A DNA stretch of 64,000 nucleotides from an uncultured Bacteroidales bacterium (GTDB lineage Bacteria > Bacteroidota > Bacteroidia > Bacteroidales > P3), in NCBI GenBank assembly GCA_910578275.1, contig CAJTPR010000006.1, forward strand, positions 70,542 to 134,541. The letters run 5' to 3'. Positions 24,233 through 32,093 of the stretch are shown in pieces. The notes under the pieces were generated by a model. The model did not search any database. It saw only the letters and a list, made by a program, of their open reading frames with translations, and was not told the origin of the DNA. Numbering within the stretch: the stretch's first letter is position 1; each line of letters opens with the position of its first letter. Made by a program: the position numbers and the translations under genes.

Positions 24233-24454
24233 CTAGTCAATGTAGTTGCTTCGGCTGTATTCTTCCAGAAAGGCCTTTTCGTCCGTATCGAGGCTTTCTT
24301 TCCCGTGTTTTCCCACTTTTTCGAGGAGTCGCATGGCATAGGCCTCTTGTTGGCGTCTGATACGGTTATATTCCTCGTCGGTCATGGATTTTCCGCTCAA
24401 ATCCATGAAAACCGTCTTTCTTTTCCGTCTGAAAAGCGAATCGAACCAGCTCAT
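24233..24454 (-). CDS. Small protein resembling the rhomboid-associated DUF6576 tail
   Basis: A 73-residue basic, helical protein (MSWFDSLFRRKRK start). Its C-terminal half (YNRIRRQQEAYAMRLLEKVG, SLDTDEKAFLEEYSR) resembles the short helical domain often found at the end of Bacteroidota rhomboid proteases, here free-standing. It is 7 bp upstream of the EEP gene. In many relatives the neighbours are rhomboid genes; none is present here, so it could be a remnant. The function is unknown. Confidence 0.6.
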   Translation of the reverse strand: MSWFDSLFRRKRKTVFMDLSGKSMTDEEYNRIRRQQEAYAMRLLEKVGKHGKESLDTDEKAFLEEYSRSNYID

Positions 24455-24534
24455 CTTGATGCACATTGCAAACAACTAAGGTACGAAAAAAGCGGGAAAT
24501 GCCTAAATTTGCCTTTGGCATATTTCCCGAGGGA

Positions 24535-25545
24535 ATGGAAAAGGAAGATTTGATAGAAAAACGGATAGAGGCGTTCTGCGGAATGGGCGAATACCTGGAG
24601 CGGGCGGAGTCCGATCCGGGTTGGCGGAACGTGGTGGAAAAGGCTTGCGCCGCGAACGGTTTCTTTACGCCGGAGAACATCGGCCGGGCGGTGACGCAGT
24701 GGGCCGCGATGCTGAAAGAGGAAAACCTGCGAGCCTGGCTTTCGCCATATATGGACAGGCTGCAGGAAGTGAAGAAACCCGGGAAGATAGCCTTGGTCAT
24801 GGCGGGCAACATTCCCTTGGTAGGCTTTCACGACTATCTTTGCGTGCTCATGTGCGGTTATTCGGCACAAGTAAAGCTTTCCTCGAAGGATGCTTTCCTG
24901 CTGCCCTTTCTGGACAGGAAAGCGGGAATCCCGGCTCAAACGGAATTCACCCAAGGAAACATATCCGGTTTCGATGCGGTCATCGCCACCGGAAGCGGAA
25001 ACACGTTCCGTTATTTCGACTATTATTTCGGGAAATACCCGCACTTGTTGCGCAAGAACCGTACTTCCTGCGCCGTATTGGACGGCAAGGAGAGCCGCCG
25101 GGAACTGGAACGGCTGGCGGACGACATGTTTTCCTATTTCGGACTGGGCTGCCGCAACGTTTCCAAACTTTATCTGCCCGAGGGCTATGACGTGGCCGCG
25201 TTGGCGGACGTGCTTGCGCCCTATACGCGCAAGTTGGCCTTGAACAACAGTTACAAGAACAATTACGACTATTACAAGTCCATCTATCTGGTGAACCGGC
25301 GCCCTCATCTGGATACGGGCGCGGCGCTCCTGACCGAATCCGGCCAACTGGCTTCGCCCATGGCGGTGGCGTATTACGAATACTACCGTGATGCGGAAAG
25401 CCTGCGTGCCGTGTTGGAGGCTTGCCGGGAAGAAATCCAATGTATCGTGGGGCGGGGCGGCCTGCCCTTTGGAACGGCGCAGAGTCCGGGCTTGTCCGAC
25501 TGGGCGGACGGCGAGGACGTGCTGGACTTCCTGCTGTCCGTCTAA
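24535..25545 (+). CDS. LuxC-family acyl-CoA reductase
   Basis: A 336-residue member of the LuxC/aldehyde dehydrogenase superfamily that would reduce an acyl-CoA or acyl-protein to an aldehyde with NAD(P)H. Visible features are VMAGNIPLVGFHDYLCVLMC, a dinucleotide loop ATGSGNT (151-157) and the probable catalytic Cys206 in YFGLGCRNVSKLYLP. No luxD or luxE acyl-transfer partner is nearby, so the substrate is unknown. The ATG at 24535 follows GAGGGA; a -7 box TAAATTTG at 24504-24511 rules against the ATGs further upstream. The stop overlaps that of the convergent DUF308 gene. Confidence 0.82.
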   Translation: MEKEDLIEKRIEAFCGMGEYLERAESDPGWRNVVEKACAANGFFTPENIGRAVTQWAAMLKEENLRAWLSPYMDRLQEVKKPGKIALVMAGNIPLVGFHDYLCVLMCGYSAQVKLSSKDAFLLPFLDRKAGIPAQTEFTQGNISGFDAVIATGSGNTFRYFDYYFGKYPHLLRKNRTSCAVLDGKESRRELERLADDMFSYFGLGCRNVSKLYLPEGYDVAALADVLAPYTRKLALNNSYKNNYDYYKSIYLVNRRPHLDTGAALLTESGQLASPMAVAYYEYYRDAESLRAVLEACREEIQCIVGRGGLPFGTAQSPGLSDWADGEDVLDFLLSV

Positions 25546-26141
25546 TTCTTGGTAACCTCGTAGTCGATATCCTCTATCGTGTCGTTCACGATGTGCTTGC
25601 CCTCTTTCTTGAGCTTGGAACGGACGTGCAGCAAGGCCAAGAGGTTGGACAATCCGTAAAGGATACAGCCTGCGCCGGCAAGTACCATGAGCATCTGCTC
25701 GGAAGCCAACGGACGGAAACAGATGAATATCCCCAGCCCCAGCAGCAGGATGCCCGTGATGTATTCGGTGGCATTGGGTTTGACGCCGTATTTGCGGATG
25801 CCGGTGATCGATACCAGTTGGCTTATCCCGCAAAGGGCCACGGCCACGCCCAGCACGATCATGATGAAATTCACCCAGAATCCGGGGGCGAGGATCAAGG
25901 CGAGTCCGACTATCAGGCTCATTCCCAGATTGTAGTAGTTCATTCCGGAGGGCTTTCCGTTGTCGGTGAAGATGCTCAGGAACGATATGGCGCCGACAAA
26001 CAAGACGATGCCTCCCAGGATGATGACGAACAACTGGGGCGTAAGGTCGGGAAAGGCACAGAAAAACAAGCCGACCAGGACGAAGAATACGGAGCGGACG
26101 ATGCTTTTCTTGGAATCGAAAGACGAAAGATAAAAACTCAT
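25542..26141 (-). CDS. HdeD-like DUF308 membrane protein
   Basis: A 199-residue integral membrane protein with about six hydrophobic helices in three similar pairs (IVRSVFFVLVGLFFCAFPDL; LFVIILGGIVLFVGAISFLS; EYITGILLLGLGIFICFRPL). This repeated pattern, with an amphipathic cytoplasmic tail (SKLKKEGKHIVNDTIEDIDY), matches HdeD/DUF308. In E. coli HdeD is linked to acid stress; here the role is unknown. The last bases overlap the acyl-CoA reductase stop on the other strand. Confidence 0.8.
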   Translation of the reverse strand: MSFYLSSFDSKKSIVRSVFFVLVGLFFCAFPDLTPQLFVIILGGIVLFVGAISFLSIFTDNGKPSGMNYYNLGMSLIVGLALILAPGFWVNFIMIVLGVAVALCGISQLVSITGIRKYGVKPNATEYITGILLLGLGIFICFRPLASEQMLMVLAGAGCILYGLSNLLALLHVRSKLKKEGKHIVNDTIEDIDYEVTKN

Positions 26142-26161
26142 GGTCGTAAGGTTTTTAGGTT

Positions 26162-27133
26162 TTAAGGATTGTTCTTGCGTTTTTTGGGGTCGGGGTTGCG
26201 GGCGATGACGTTGTCTTGCAATCGCCATTTGCCGTTGTCGAAGACATAGGCTTGGTAGACGCCGCCTTCAGGAACGTAGTAGGCGTAGTCGTCGGCCATG
26301 GCCGTCTGACGGGGAACGAGCCGGTCGAAGACGATCATGTTCGCCTTTTTCGCCTTCTCCTTGCCCTTTTCGTTCTTGTGCATGTAGGCCTGGTAGTCGT
26401 AGCGCAATATCATGCCCGTCTTCTTGCCGAAGCGGAATACGACGCGCTTGATTTCCGAGTCTTTGCGGCTTTTGTCTATCCTGTCGCTTCCGGCGATTCT
26501 TCCCCGGTTGGAAAACAGGCTTGCGCCGAATTGCACTTTTCCGTCGGGCTTGATGCTCATCACCTCGATGACGCTTTGCTGGTAGAGTTCCTGTCCCGAG
26601 TTCCACCCGAGGAAGGTGTAGTAGGTGCGGCCGCCGGCTTTCTTTTCGATGCATTCGTAGTAAAAGGCGCCCCACCAGCTGTCGGGCGAGCACGAAAGCT
26701 TTTCGGGATAAGGTTGGTAGAGCGACATGTCGTTCATTTCATACAGCAGGTAGTCGTTCTTGGTGGTTCGACGTACCTGCAAGAGCGCCTTGTACGACAC
26801 CCTGCCGTCCGCTTCGGGCACGCCCCAGTTGAGCATCCTGAAAACATGGTCTTCGCCTTTGAAGTAGTTGAGGTTCCTTACTTTCTCGAAAGGGAATTCC
26901 TTTCCCGCGTATTTTTCCAGGATGAATTTGGCTTTCAGTTGGAAGCTGTCGCTGGCGTTCCAACGGTAGTCGGCTCCGCAGGCGTAGATCTTGGAAAAAA
27001 GCCGGTCGAGTTCCGCCACTTGCGCGGAAAGGCTGTCGTCCGCGGCTTGGTTCGTAACCGGAGCCGCCATGACGGCTCCGGTTACGAACCATATCCAGCA
27101 GGCCGAAAAGGCCGTTTTTTTCAAGAATCCCAT
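26162..27133 (-). CDS. Secreted protein of unknown function
   Basis: A 323-residue protein with a cleavable signal peptide (hydrophobic stretch up to AVMAAPV). The mature part is rich in aromatic and basic residues (LSCSPDSWWGAFYYECIEKK; YYTFLGWNSGQELYQQSVIE) and ends in a Lys/Arg/Pro tail. I recognise no family domain with confidence; similar proteins occur in Bacteroidales. Its start overlaps the stop of the SIMPL gene by one base, so the two are coupled and likely act in the same place (periplasm). Confidence 0.75.
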   Translation of the reverse strand: MGFLKKTAFSACWIWFVTGAVMAAPVTNQAADDSLSAQVAELDRLFSKIYACGADYRWNASDSFQLKAKFILEKYAGKEFPFEKVRNLNYFKGEDHVFRMLNWGVPEADGRVSYKALLQVRRTTKNDYLLYEMNDMSLYQPYPEKLSCSPDSWWGAFYYECIEKKAGGRTYYTFLGWNSGQELYQQSVIEVMSIKPDGKVQFGASLFSNRGRIAGSDRIDKSRKDSEIKRVVFRFGKKTGMILRYDYQAYMHKNEKGKEKAKKANMIVFDRLVPRQTAMADDYAYYVPEGGVYQAYVFDNGKWRLQDNVIARNPDPKKRKNNP

Positions 27134-27831
27134 TAATCGAGCAGATAGGTGATCGTCGTCACCACGCGCACGTTCTTTATCTGGGGCGTGGTGGCGTCGC
27201 TGTCCGTAATGCTGAACGAACCCTGGCTGGCCGTCTTGATCTTGCCCACCTTGCTGTGGCTGTCCTTGGCGAACTTCTCGGCCGCCTCGCGGGCATTCTT
27301 CGTGGCTTCGGCGATCATTTCGGGCTTGATGGTGTTCAAGGCCGTGTATTCATATATTTCGCCGCGCCAGTCTTGGTTTGCAAGCACGATGCCTTGCATG
27401 AGGAGCTTTTCCTGATTGCTGATAAGCTTGCGCACGGCTTCCACGTCGGAAGAGGTGACGGTGACGATGCAGGTGGCGTAATAGCGCGATTGGCCGGCTC
27501 TTATCTCGTCGCTGTACATGTTGGCCTTGCGGTCTTCCACGGAGGGAGCCTTGATGATGATTTCATCTTCCGCGATGCCGCCTTTCTTGAGGAAGTCCAC
27601 GACTTCGTTACGGGTCTTTTGCAGGTCGGCGTAGAGTTGATGGATGTCGTTGCCGAACACCTTGAAACTGATAGGCCAGGTGACCTTGTTGGCTTGAACG
27701 GTCTTTTCGGAAAAACCGCGTACGGTGACGGTCCGGTTGCTGTCCCGTTTCTGCAGGCCGTTGCCTATGATCCAGCCCATGACGATGATGGCGACGCCCA
27801 CCACGATCGATTCGAATCTGAAGTTTTTCAT
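27133..27831 (-). CDS. SIMPL-domain (DUF541) protein
   Basis: A 232-residue envelope protein. A single N-terminal membrane helix (VVGVAIIVMGWIIGNGL) anchors a SIMPL/DUF541 domain: RTVTVRGFSEKTVQANKVTW, then YYATCIVTVTSSDVEAVRKL and a C-terminal KIKTASQGSFSI segment typical of the family. The molecular role is unclear; homologues include an outer membrane stress-related protein (BP26) and a mammalian kinase adaptor. A TATATTCG box on this strand (27906-27913) may be its promoter. Confidence 0.85.
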   Translation of the reverse strand: MKNFRFESIVVGVAIIVMGWIIGNGLQKRDSNRTVTVRGFSEKTVQANKVTWPISFKVFGNDIHQLYADLQKTRNEVVDFLKKGGIAEDEIIIKAPSVEDRKANMYSDEIRAGQSRYYATCIVTVTSSDVEAVRKLISNQEKLLMQGIVLANQDWRGEIYEYTALNTIKPEMIAEATKNAREAAEKFAKDSHSKVGKIKTASQGSFSITDSDATTPQIKNVRVVTTITYLLD

Positions 27832-27927
27832 TATCCGTTTTTTTTTAAAGGTTCATATATCCAAGGGCCCGTTTCGGGAACGTCTCGTTTTCCCGACCGG
27901 CAGGGCGAATATAGCAATTTTTCCTGT

Positions 27928-29877
27928 TTACTTGCCCACCGCCAGTTTCTTGCAGGCGATTTTTCCCTCTTGGCGGATGCGGACCGTGTAAATGCCTGCC
28001 GGGAACGAAGCGAGCCTGATTTCAAGCGTTCCTTCCGCGTGTTTTATCTCGTGGATCGTACGTCCGGTCAGGTCATGGACGCTGACATGGGCGTTTCTCA
28101 ATCCAAGCAACGTGACATGGTCGGTGGCAGGGTTGGGATACATTTCCAGTCGCATGTCTTCCTCGTCTTCGACGGCCAAGGCCGTGGCGTTCACGGCGGC
28201 GGAAGCCGACTGGAAGACGACTCCGCCTTGATCGAGTCCCGATTGCACGAAGCATACGATTTCCAGATCGTCGGGCTCTTCCATGTGAGTGGCGTGCATG
28301 TCGTCCACCGATCCGGTGATCGTGATCGCGGAATCCGCCTTGAAGTCGAACGGCTTTCCGTTGCCGCCCAAAGGAGCGGCCATGTTCACCGAATGGAATT
28401 CCGTTTCCCCGTTGCCGGCCTTATTGCCTGTAGTCGTCTTTTCGGTTATGAAAACCAGTACGTTGGCCTGCATGGTGAGGGCGGGGAGAATGCGTATCTC
28501 GAAATCGAGCTTCCCCGTGGCGACATCTAGCCCGGCTTTCTTGACTTCGATTTCCATAAGGGCTTTACGGGCATGGGCGGCTTCGGTTCGCACCCGCAGG
28601 CTGTCGGCCATGGCCGCAGGACGGGAGGCTGTTTTTTCCAAGCTGCATTCGGCGTTGAAAACGGGTGCGGGCACGCTCCACCAGCCCTTCCATTCCAGCA
28701 ACGTGTCGTAGAAAGCCATGCGTTCCACGTTGGGAGCGATAAAATATTTGTCTCCCTCGTTGGGGAAATACATCTGATATTTCACCACGTTGATCTTGCC
28801 TTCCGCCTTGAGTTCATCCAAGACGGGGTTCAGTTCCTTTCCTGTTCCTGCACAGCTTCCGCAAGTGGCGGAAGAGAAATATTCCATCATGGGGACGAAA
28901 TCCGCGTCAAGCCGGGAGGGGTCGATGAAAACCAGTTCGTGGGTCGTCGTGTCTTTCTCCGAAGCGGCAAAGTCCTTGCCGTTGATCTTGACCGGCCACA
29001 TCTTCAGCGTGTTTTTGCCGAAAATACCGTCCGTGAACCTTATGGACGCATGGGCGTACGCGTTGCCGGTGAAGGCGGAAAGTTTCTTGAAAGAGAGCGT
29101 GAAGCCGCGTGTCAGGGAACGGTTGCCGGCTACATAGGCATATTCCGCGGAAGAAATGTCCGTTACGCCTGAATTGGAAAGGAATAGCCTGAAATCCAAT
29201 GCGATGTCGGAAACATTCTCCTCGGCCAGGAAATGCGGTCGTATGATTTTGGCGGAAATGGCCGGCAGGTTCTTCCGTGCCTCGAACCGGATATCATCCA
29301 TCAGGCAAAGGAAAGGGGATGCCGGGTTATGCTTGTTTCGGAAAAAAAAGGCGATCTGTACGCTGTCCTTGCCCGAAAACTCCTCGCCCAAAGTGACGTA
29401 CAGGCGTTTTTCCATCTCGTTGCTCATGCTTTGGAGGGAATCGAGCGTTTTCCAGGTCCCGTTCCTGCCTCTCCGGGCTTGTATGCCGAAAATCCGCTTT
29501 TGGGGATTGTTGCTGGGCGTTCCCTTGTAAAGGAGGTCGAGCGAAACCACGTTGACGGCATCGGGTTCCATGTCAAAGTAGCGGCTTGCCAGGATATAGG
29601 TACCTTCCAGCGCCTGATCGTATCTTTCCCCGGCGATCATGCCCGTGGTGTCGTAAGCCCATCCGCCCCGGTTGTTGCCTGTCCGGTCTTGAAGCATGTG
29701 GAGGTATTCGGGCGTTCCGGCCTCGATGCGGACAGGGATGCTGTTGTCGAAATCCCAGTTCGTTTCGCTGAGCGGCCCTTGGAACGTTTCCTCCAGGTAC
29801 GTCCTTACGACCTGAGCCTGCGGGACGCCGGACAACAACGTGGCCGTCAGCGTGACCAAAAGTGCCGTTCTTTTCAT
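27928..29877 (-). CDS. T9SS-secreted surface protein with thioredoxin-like domain (copy 1)
   Basis: A 649-residue protein with signal peptide (cleavage after SGVPQAQ). The N-terminal third looks like a jelly-roll adhesion domain (GPLSETNWDFDNS, IQARRGRNGTWKTLDSLQS). A thioredoxin-like block follows at about 325-360, EYFSSATCGSCAGTGKELNP, with the CxxC pair C339/C342, then VKYQMYFPNEGDKY. The last 75 residues (MYPNPATDHVTLLGL to IRQEGKIACKKLAV) are a type-A T9SS sorting domain. Expected to be exported through the outer membrane and attached to the surface. It resembles Omp28-type proteins. The neighbouring paralogue at 30014 has exactly the same length. Confidence 0.85.
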   Translation of the reverse strand: MKRTALLVTLTATLLSGVPQAQVVRTYLEETFQGPLSETNWDFDNSIPVRIEAGTPEYLHMLQDRTGNNRGGWAYDTTGMIAGERYDQALEGTYILASRYFDMEPDAVNVVSLDLLYKGTPSNNPQKRIFGIQARRGRNGTWKTLDSLQSMSNEMEKRLYVTLGEEFSGKDSVQIAFFFRNKHNPASPFLCLMDDIRFEARKNLPAISAKIIRPHFLAEENVSDIALDFRLFLSNSGVTDISSAEYAYVAGNRSLTRGFTLSFKKLSAFTGNAYAHASIRFTDGIFGKNTLKMWPVKINGKDFAASEKDTTTHELVFIDPSRLDADFVPMMEYFSSATCGSCAGTGKELNPVLDELKAEGKINVVKYQMYFPNEGDKYFIAPNVERMAFYDTLLEWKGWWSVPAPVFNAECSLEKTASRPAAMADSLRVRTEAAHARKALMEIEVKKAGLDVATGKLDFEIRILPALTMQANVLVFITEKTTTGNKAGNGETEFHSVNMAAPLGGNGKPFDFKADSAITITGSVDDMHATHMEEPDDLEIVCFVQSGLDQGGVVFQSASAAVNATALAVEDEEDMRLEMYPNPATDHVTLLGLRNAHVSVHDLTGRTIHEIKHAEGTLEIRLASFPAGIYTVRIRQEGKIACKKLAVGK

Positions 29878-29929
29878 AATGATTACGATATTAGTATTTT
29901 AAATTTCGTTTTCGGGTATCGGATTGATG

Positions 29930-29937
29930 CTAAGTTA
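29930..29937 (-). promoter_or_regulatory. Candidate promoter box TAACTTAG of T9SS protein copy 1
   Basis: The minus strand reads AAAAAACATAACTTAG. The paralogue has AAAAAAACATATCTTAG at nearly the same distance from its ATG (55 bp here, 56 bp there). TAnCTTAG resembles the TAnnTTTG -7 box with A for T. No TTTG box lies 20 bp upstream in either case. Confidence 0.45.
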
Positions 29938-29963
29938 TGTTTTTTATTTTATCGGTCAGGCAT

Positions 29964-29997
29964 AAAAAAAAGCCGAGGAAGCATCCCCGGCTTTTTT
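29964..29997 (-). terminator. Intrinsic terminator of T9SS protein copy 2
   Basis: An AGCC...GGCT stem of 8 bp with one mismatch and flanking A/T runs gives a U-run of eight on the minus strand. It separates the two paralogues, so each has its own transcript. Confidence 0.8.
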
Positions 29998-30013
29998 GTA
30001 AGGTCGACGGTCT

Positions 30014-31963
30014 TTATTTGCGTACCACCAGTTTCTTGTGTGCGGTCTTGCCATTCTGGCAAATGCGAACCATGTAGGTGCCTGCCGAGAATGCCTCGAG
30101 GTCGATTTCGAGCGTTTCTTCCGAGCCGGCGTGGCCGTAAACCCTGCGGCCGGTCAGGTCGTAGATGCTCACGTCGGCATGGTTCAGCCCGCGCAACGTC
30201 ACTTGTTCGCCGGCAGGGTTGGGGTACATGTCCACGCGAAGGGCTTCGCTGCCTTCGTTGGCCACCATAGCGGTCACCTCGGCGGAGACGGACTGATAGA
30301 CATAGCCTTTCTGCGTCAAGGGAGCTTGTACGAAACATACGATTTCCAAATCGTCCGCTTCTTCCATGTTGGTCTTGTTCATGTCGGTCACCGAACCGGT
30401 AATCGTCTGCGGTTCATTGGTCTTGAATTCGAACTTTTTGCCGTTGGCACCGAAGGGCGCCGCCATGTTCACGTAATGGAATTCCTTTTCGCCGTTGGTG
30501 CTCCGGTTTCCCGTAGTGGTCTTTTCCGTGATCAATACCACCACGTAGGCTTCTTTTATGTCGAGGGCGGAAGTCACTTGCAGTTCAAAGTCGAGTTTGC
30601 CCGTGGCCGCGTCGACGAAAGCTTTCTTTACGGTCACGTCCATGAAGGCTTTCCTCGCGTGGGCGGCTTCGGTCTGTTTTTCGAGGGACTCCATGATTTC
30701 GGTGTAGGTAGATCCCGGCCAGTCGAGCATGTTGCTTTCAGCGTTGAAGATGGGCGCGGGGACGCCGTAACGGCCGCCCCATCCGAACAATTGGTCATAG
30801 TACTTGATACGTGTCCCGTTCGTGCTGATATAATATTTGTCTCCATTTCCGGGGAAGTTCATCTGGTACTTCACCACGTTGATCTTGCCGGCGGTCTTGA
30901 GCTTTTCCAGTACGGGATTCAAGAAGCGGTTCATCGTGGCGCAAGGTCCGCACGTGGCGGAGGTGAAGCTTTCCAGCACGGGTACGAAATCGGCCGAAAG
31001 CTTGGATTCATCGACCAGGGTGACGGTATGGCCTATCGTGTCTTGCCCGGTGGCGGCGAAGGCTTCTCCGTTCACTTTCACAGGCCATATCTTGAGTTTG
31101 TTTTCACCGAACCGGCCGTCTTTGAACTTGAGTTTGGCCACGACCTGGGCACGGCCCGTGACGGCGGGTATGTTCTTGGATATGTTCAGGCTTTGCGTCT
31201 CGACGCCGCTGTTGGTCACATAAGCGTATTCGACGGAGGTGATGTCCACCGCGCCTTGGTTGGCGATGCTCAAGTCGAATTCGATTTCGGCATTGGCGGC
31301 TTCGGCGACCGACGCGAACATCGGGTTTTCGATCGAGGCGGAGAAGAAAGGCTTGTCCTCATAGGCGGCGAACTGGATATTGTCGAGCAGGAACATGAAG
31401 TAGGCCGAGGCGTCGTGCTTGTTGAAAAAGGAGAATTGCAGCTGTATGCTGTCCTGGCCCTTGAATTCGTCATCCAACAAGAAAGAATACTTTGCGCCCA
31501 TGCCGTTCTGCATGTTCGTCACCGACAACTGCGGCTTCCATGCGCCGGCGCTTCCTTGCCTGGCCGATACGCCGAATTTCCGCATGGCGGCGTTGTTGCT
31601 GGCCGTACCCATGTACCAGATGTCGAAAGAGATTACGTTCTTGGCGTTTTCCTCCATCGGGAGCCAATGGGTCAGCATCGAATAGGTGCCGTTCAACGTG
31701 TCCGGCAATCCGCCTCTTACGAGGTTCCCTTCGGCGTCATAGCCCCAGCCCCCCCATACGGTGCTGCCGTCGTTGATTTGATAGATGTAGACGGGTTGTC
31801 CTTGCCTGTTGGTGATCGTCGAGCAGTTGGGCAGGTCCCAATTCGTTTCGCTGATTTGCGTGTCGAAGTTCTCGCTCATGTAGGTCTTGGTCAACTGAGC
31901 CTGCGAGATTCCGAAGAGCAGTGCGGATGCCGACAAGGCGGCCGAGATCAATAGTTTTTTCAT
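30014..31963 (-). CDS. T9SS-secreted surface protein with thioredoxin-like domain (copy 2)
   Basis: A 649-residue paralogue of the preceding gene in the same domain order: signal peptide (ending FGISQAQ), jelly-roll-like region (QISETNWDLPNCS; FGVSARQGSAGAWKPQL), thioredoxin-like block ESFTSATCGPCATMNRFLNP with C338/C341, VKYQMNFPGNGDKYYISTNG, and a C-terminal type-A sorting domain (MYPNPAGEQVTLRGL to VRICQNGKTAHKKLVVRK). The CGPC active site is the oxidoreductase-type thioredoxin motif, whereas copy 1 has CGSC. The start at MKKLLIS is favoured over a longer frame that would run through the promoter region. Confidence 0.86.
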   Translation of the reverse strand: MKKLLISAALSASALLFGISQAQLTKTYMSENFDTQISETNWDLPNCSTITNRQGQPVYIYQINDGSTVWGGWGYDAEGNLVRGGLPDTLNGTYSMLTHWLPMEENAKNVISFDIWYMGTASNNAAMRKFGVSARQGSAGAWKPQLSVTNMQNGMGAKYSFLLDDEFKGQDSIQLQFSFFNKHDASAYFMFLLDNIQFAAYEDKPFFSASIENPMFASVAEAANAEIEFDLSIANQGAVDITSVEYAYVTNSGVETQSLNISKNIPAVTGRAQVVAKLKFKDGRFGENKLKIWPVKVNGEAFAATGQDTIGHTVTLVDESKLSADFVPVLESFTSATCGPCATMNRFLNPVLEKLKTAGKINVVKYQMNFPGNGDKYYISTNGTRIKYYDQLFGWGGRYGVPAPIFNAESNMLDWPGSTYTEIMESLEKQTEAAHARKAFMDVTVKKAFVDAATGKLDFELQVTSALDIKEAYVVVLITEKTTTGNRSTNGEKEFHYVNMAAPFGANGKKFEFKTNEPQTITGSVTDMNKTNMEEADDLEIVCFVQAPLTQKGYVYQSVSAEVTAMVANEGSEALRVDMYPNPAGEQVTLRGLNHADVSIYDLTGRRVYGHAGSEETLEIDLEAFSAGTYMVRICQNGKTAHKKLVVRK

Positions 31964-32016
31964 AATGGTTTTGTTATTAATTTTTTGTATTTGGTTTTCG
32001 GTCAAATCAATCCTTA

Positions 32017-32024
32017 CTAAGATA
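32017..32024 (-). promoter_or_regulatory. Candidate promoter box TATCTTAG of T9SS protein copy 2
   Basis: Same context as the box of copy 1: an A-rich run, CATA, then TCTTAG. It overlaps the divergent regulatory region of the phosphate butyryltransferase gene, whose -7-like boxes TAACTTTG (32046-32053) and TATTTTTG (32060-32067) lie on the plus strand. Confidence 0.45.
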
Positions 32025-32045
32025 TGTTTTTTTCCCGTAATGTAG

Positions 32046-32067
32046 TAACTTTGCGACCGTATTTTTG
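32046..32067 (+). promoter_or_regulatory. Two -7 boxes upstream of ptb
   Basis: TAACTTTG (32046-32053) and TATTTTTG (32060-32067) both fit TAnnTTTG; the second lies 26 bp before the ptb start. No good -33 box is visible for either, so which one is used is uncertain. Confidence 0.5.
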
Positions 32068-32093
32068 CAAATAAATCATAAAACACATTCAAT

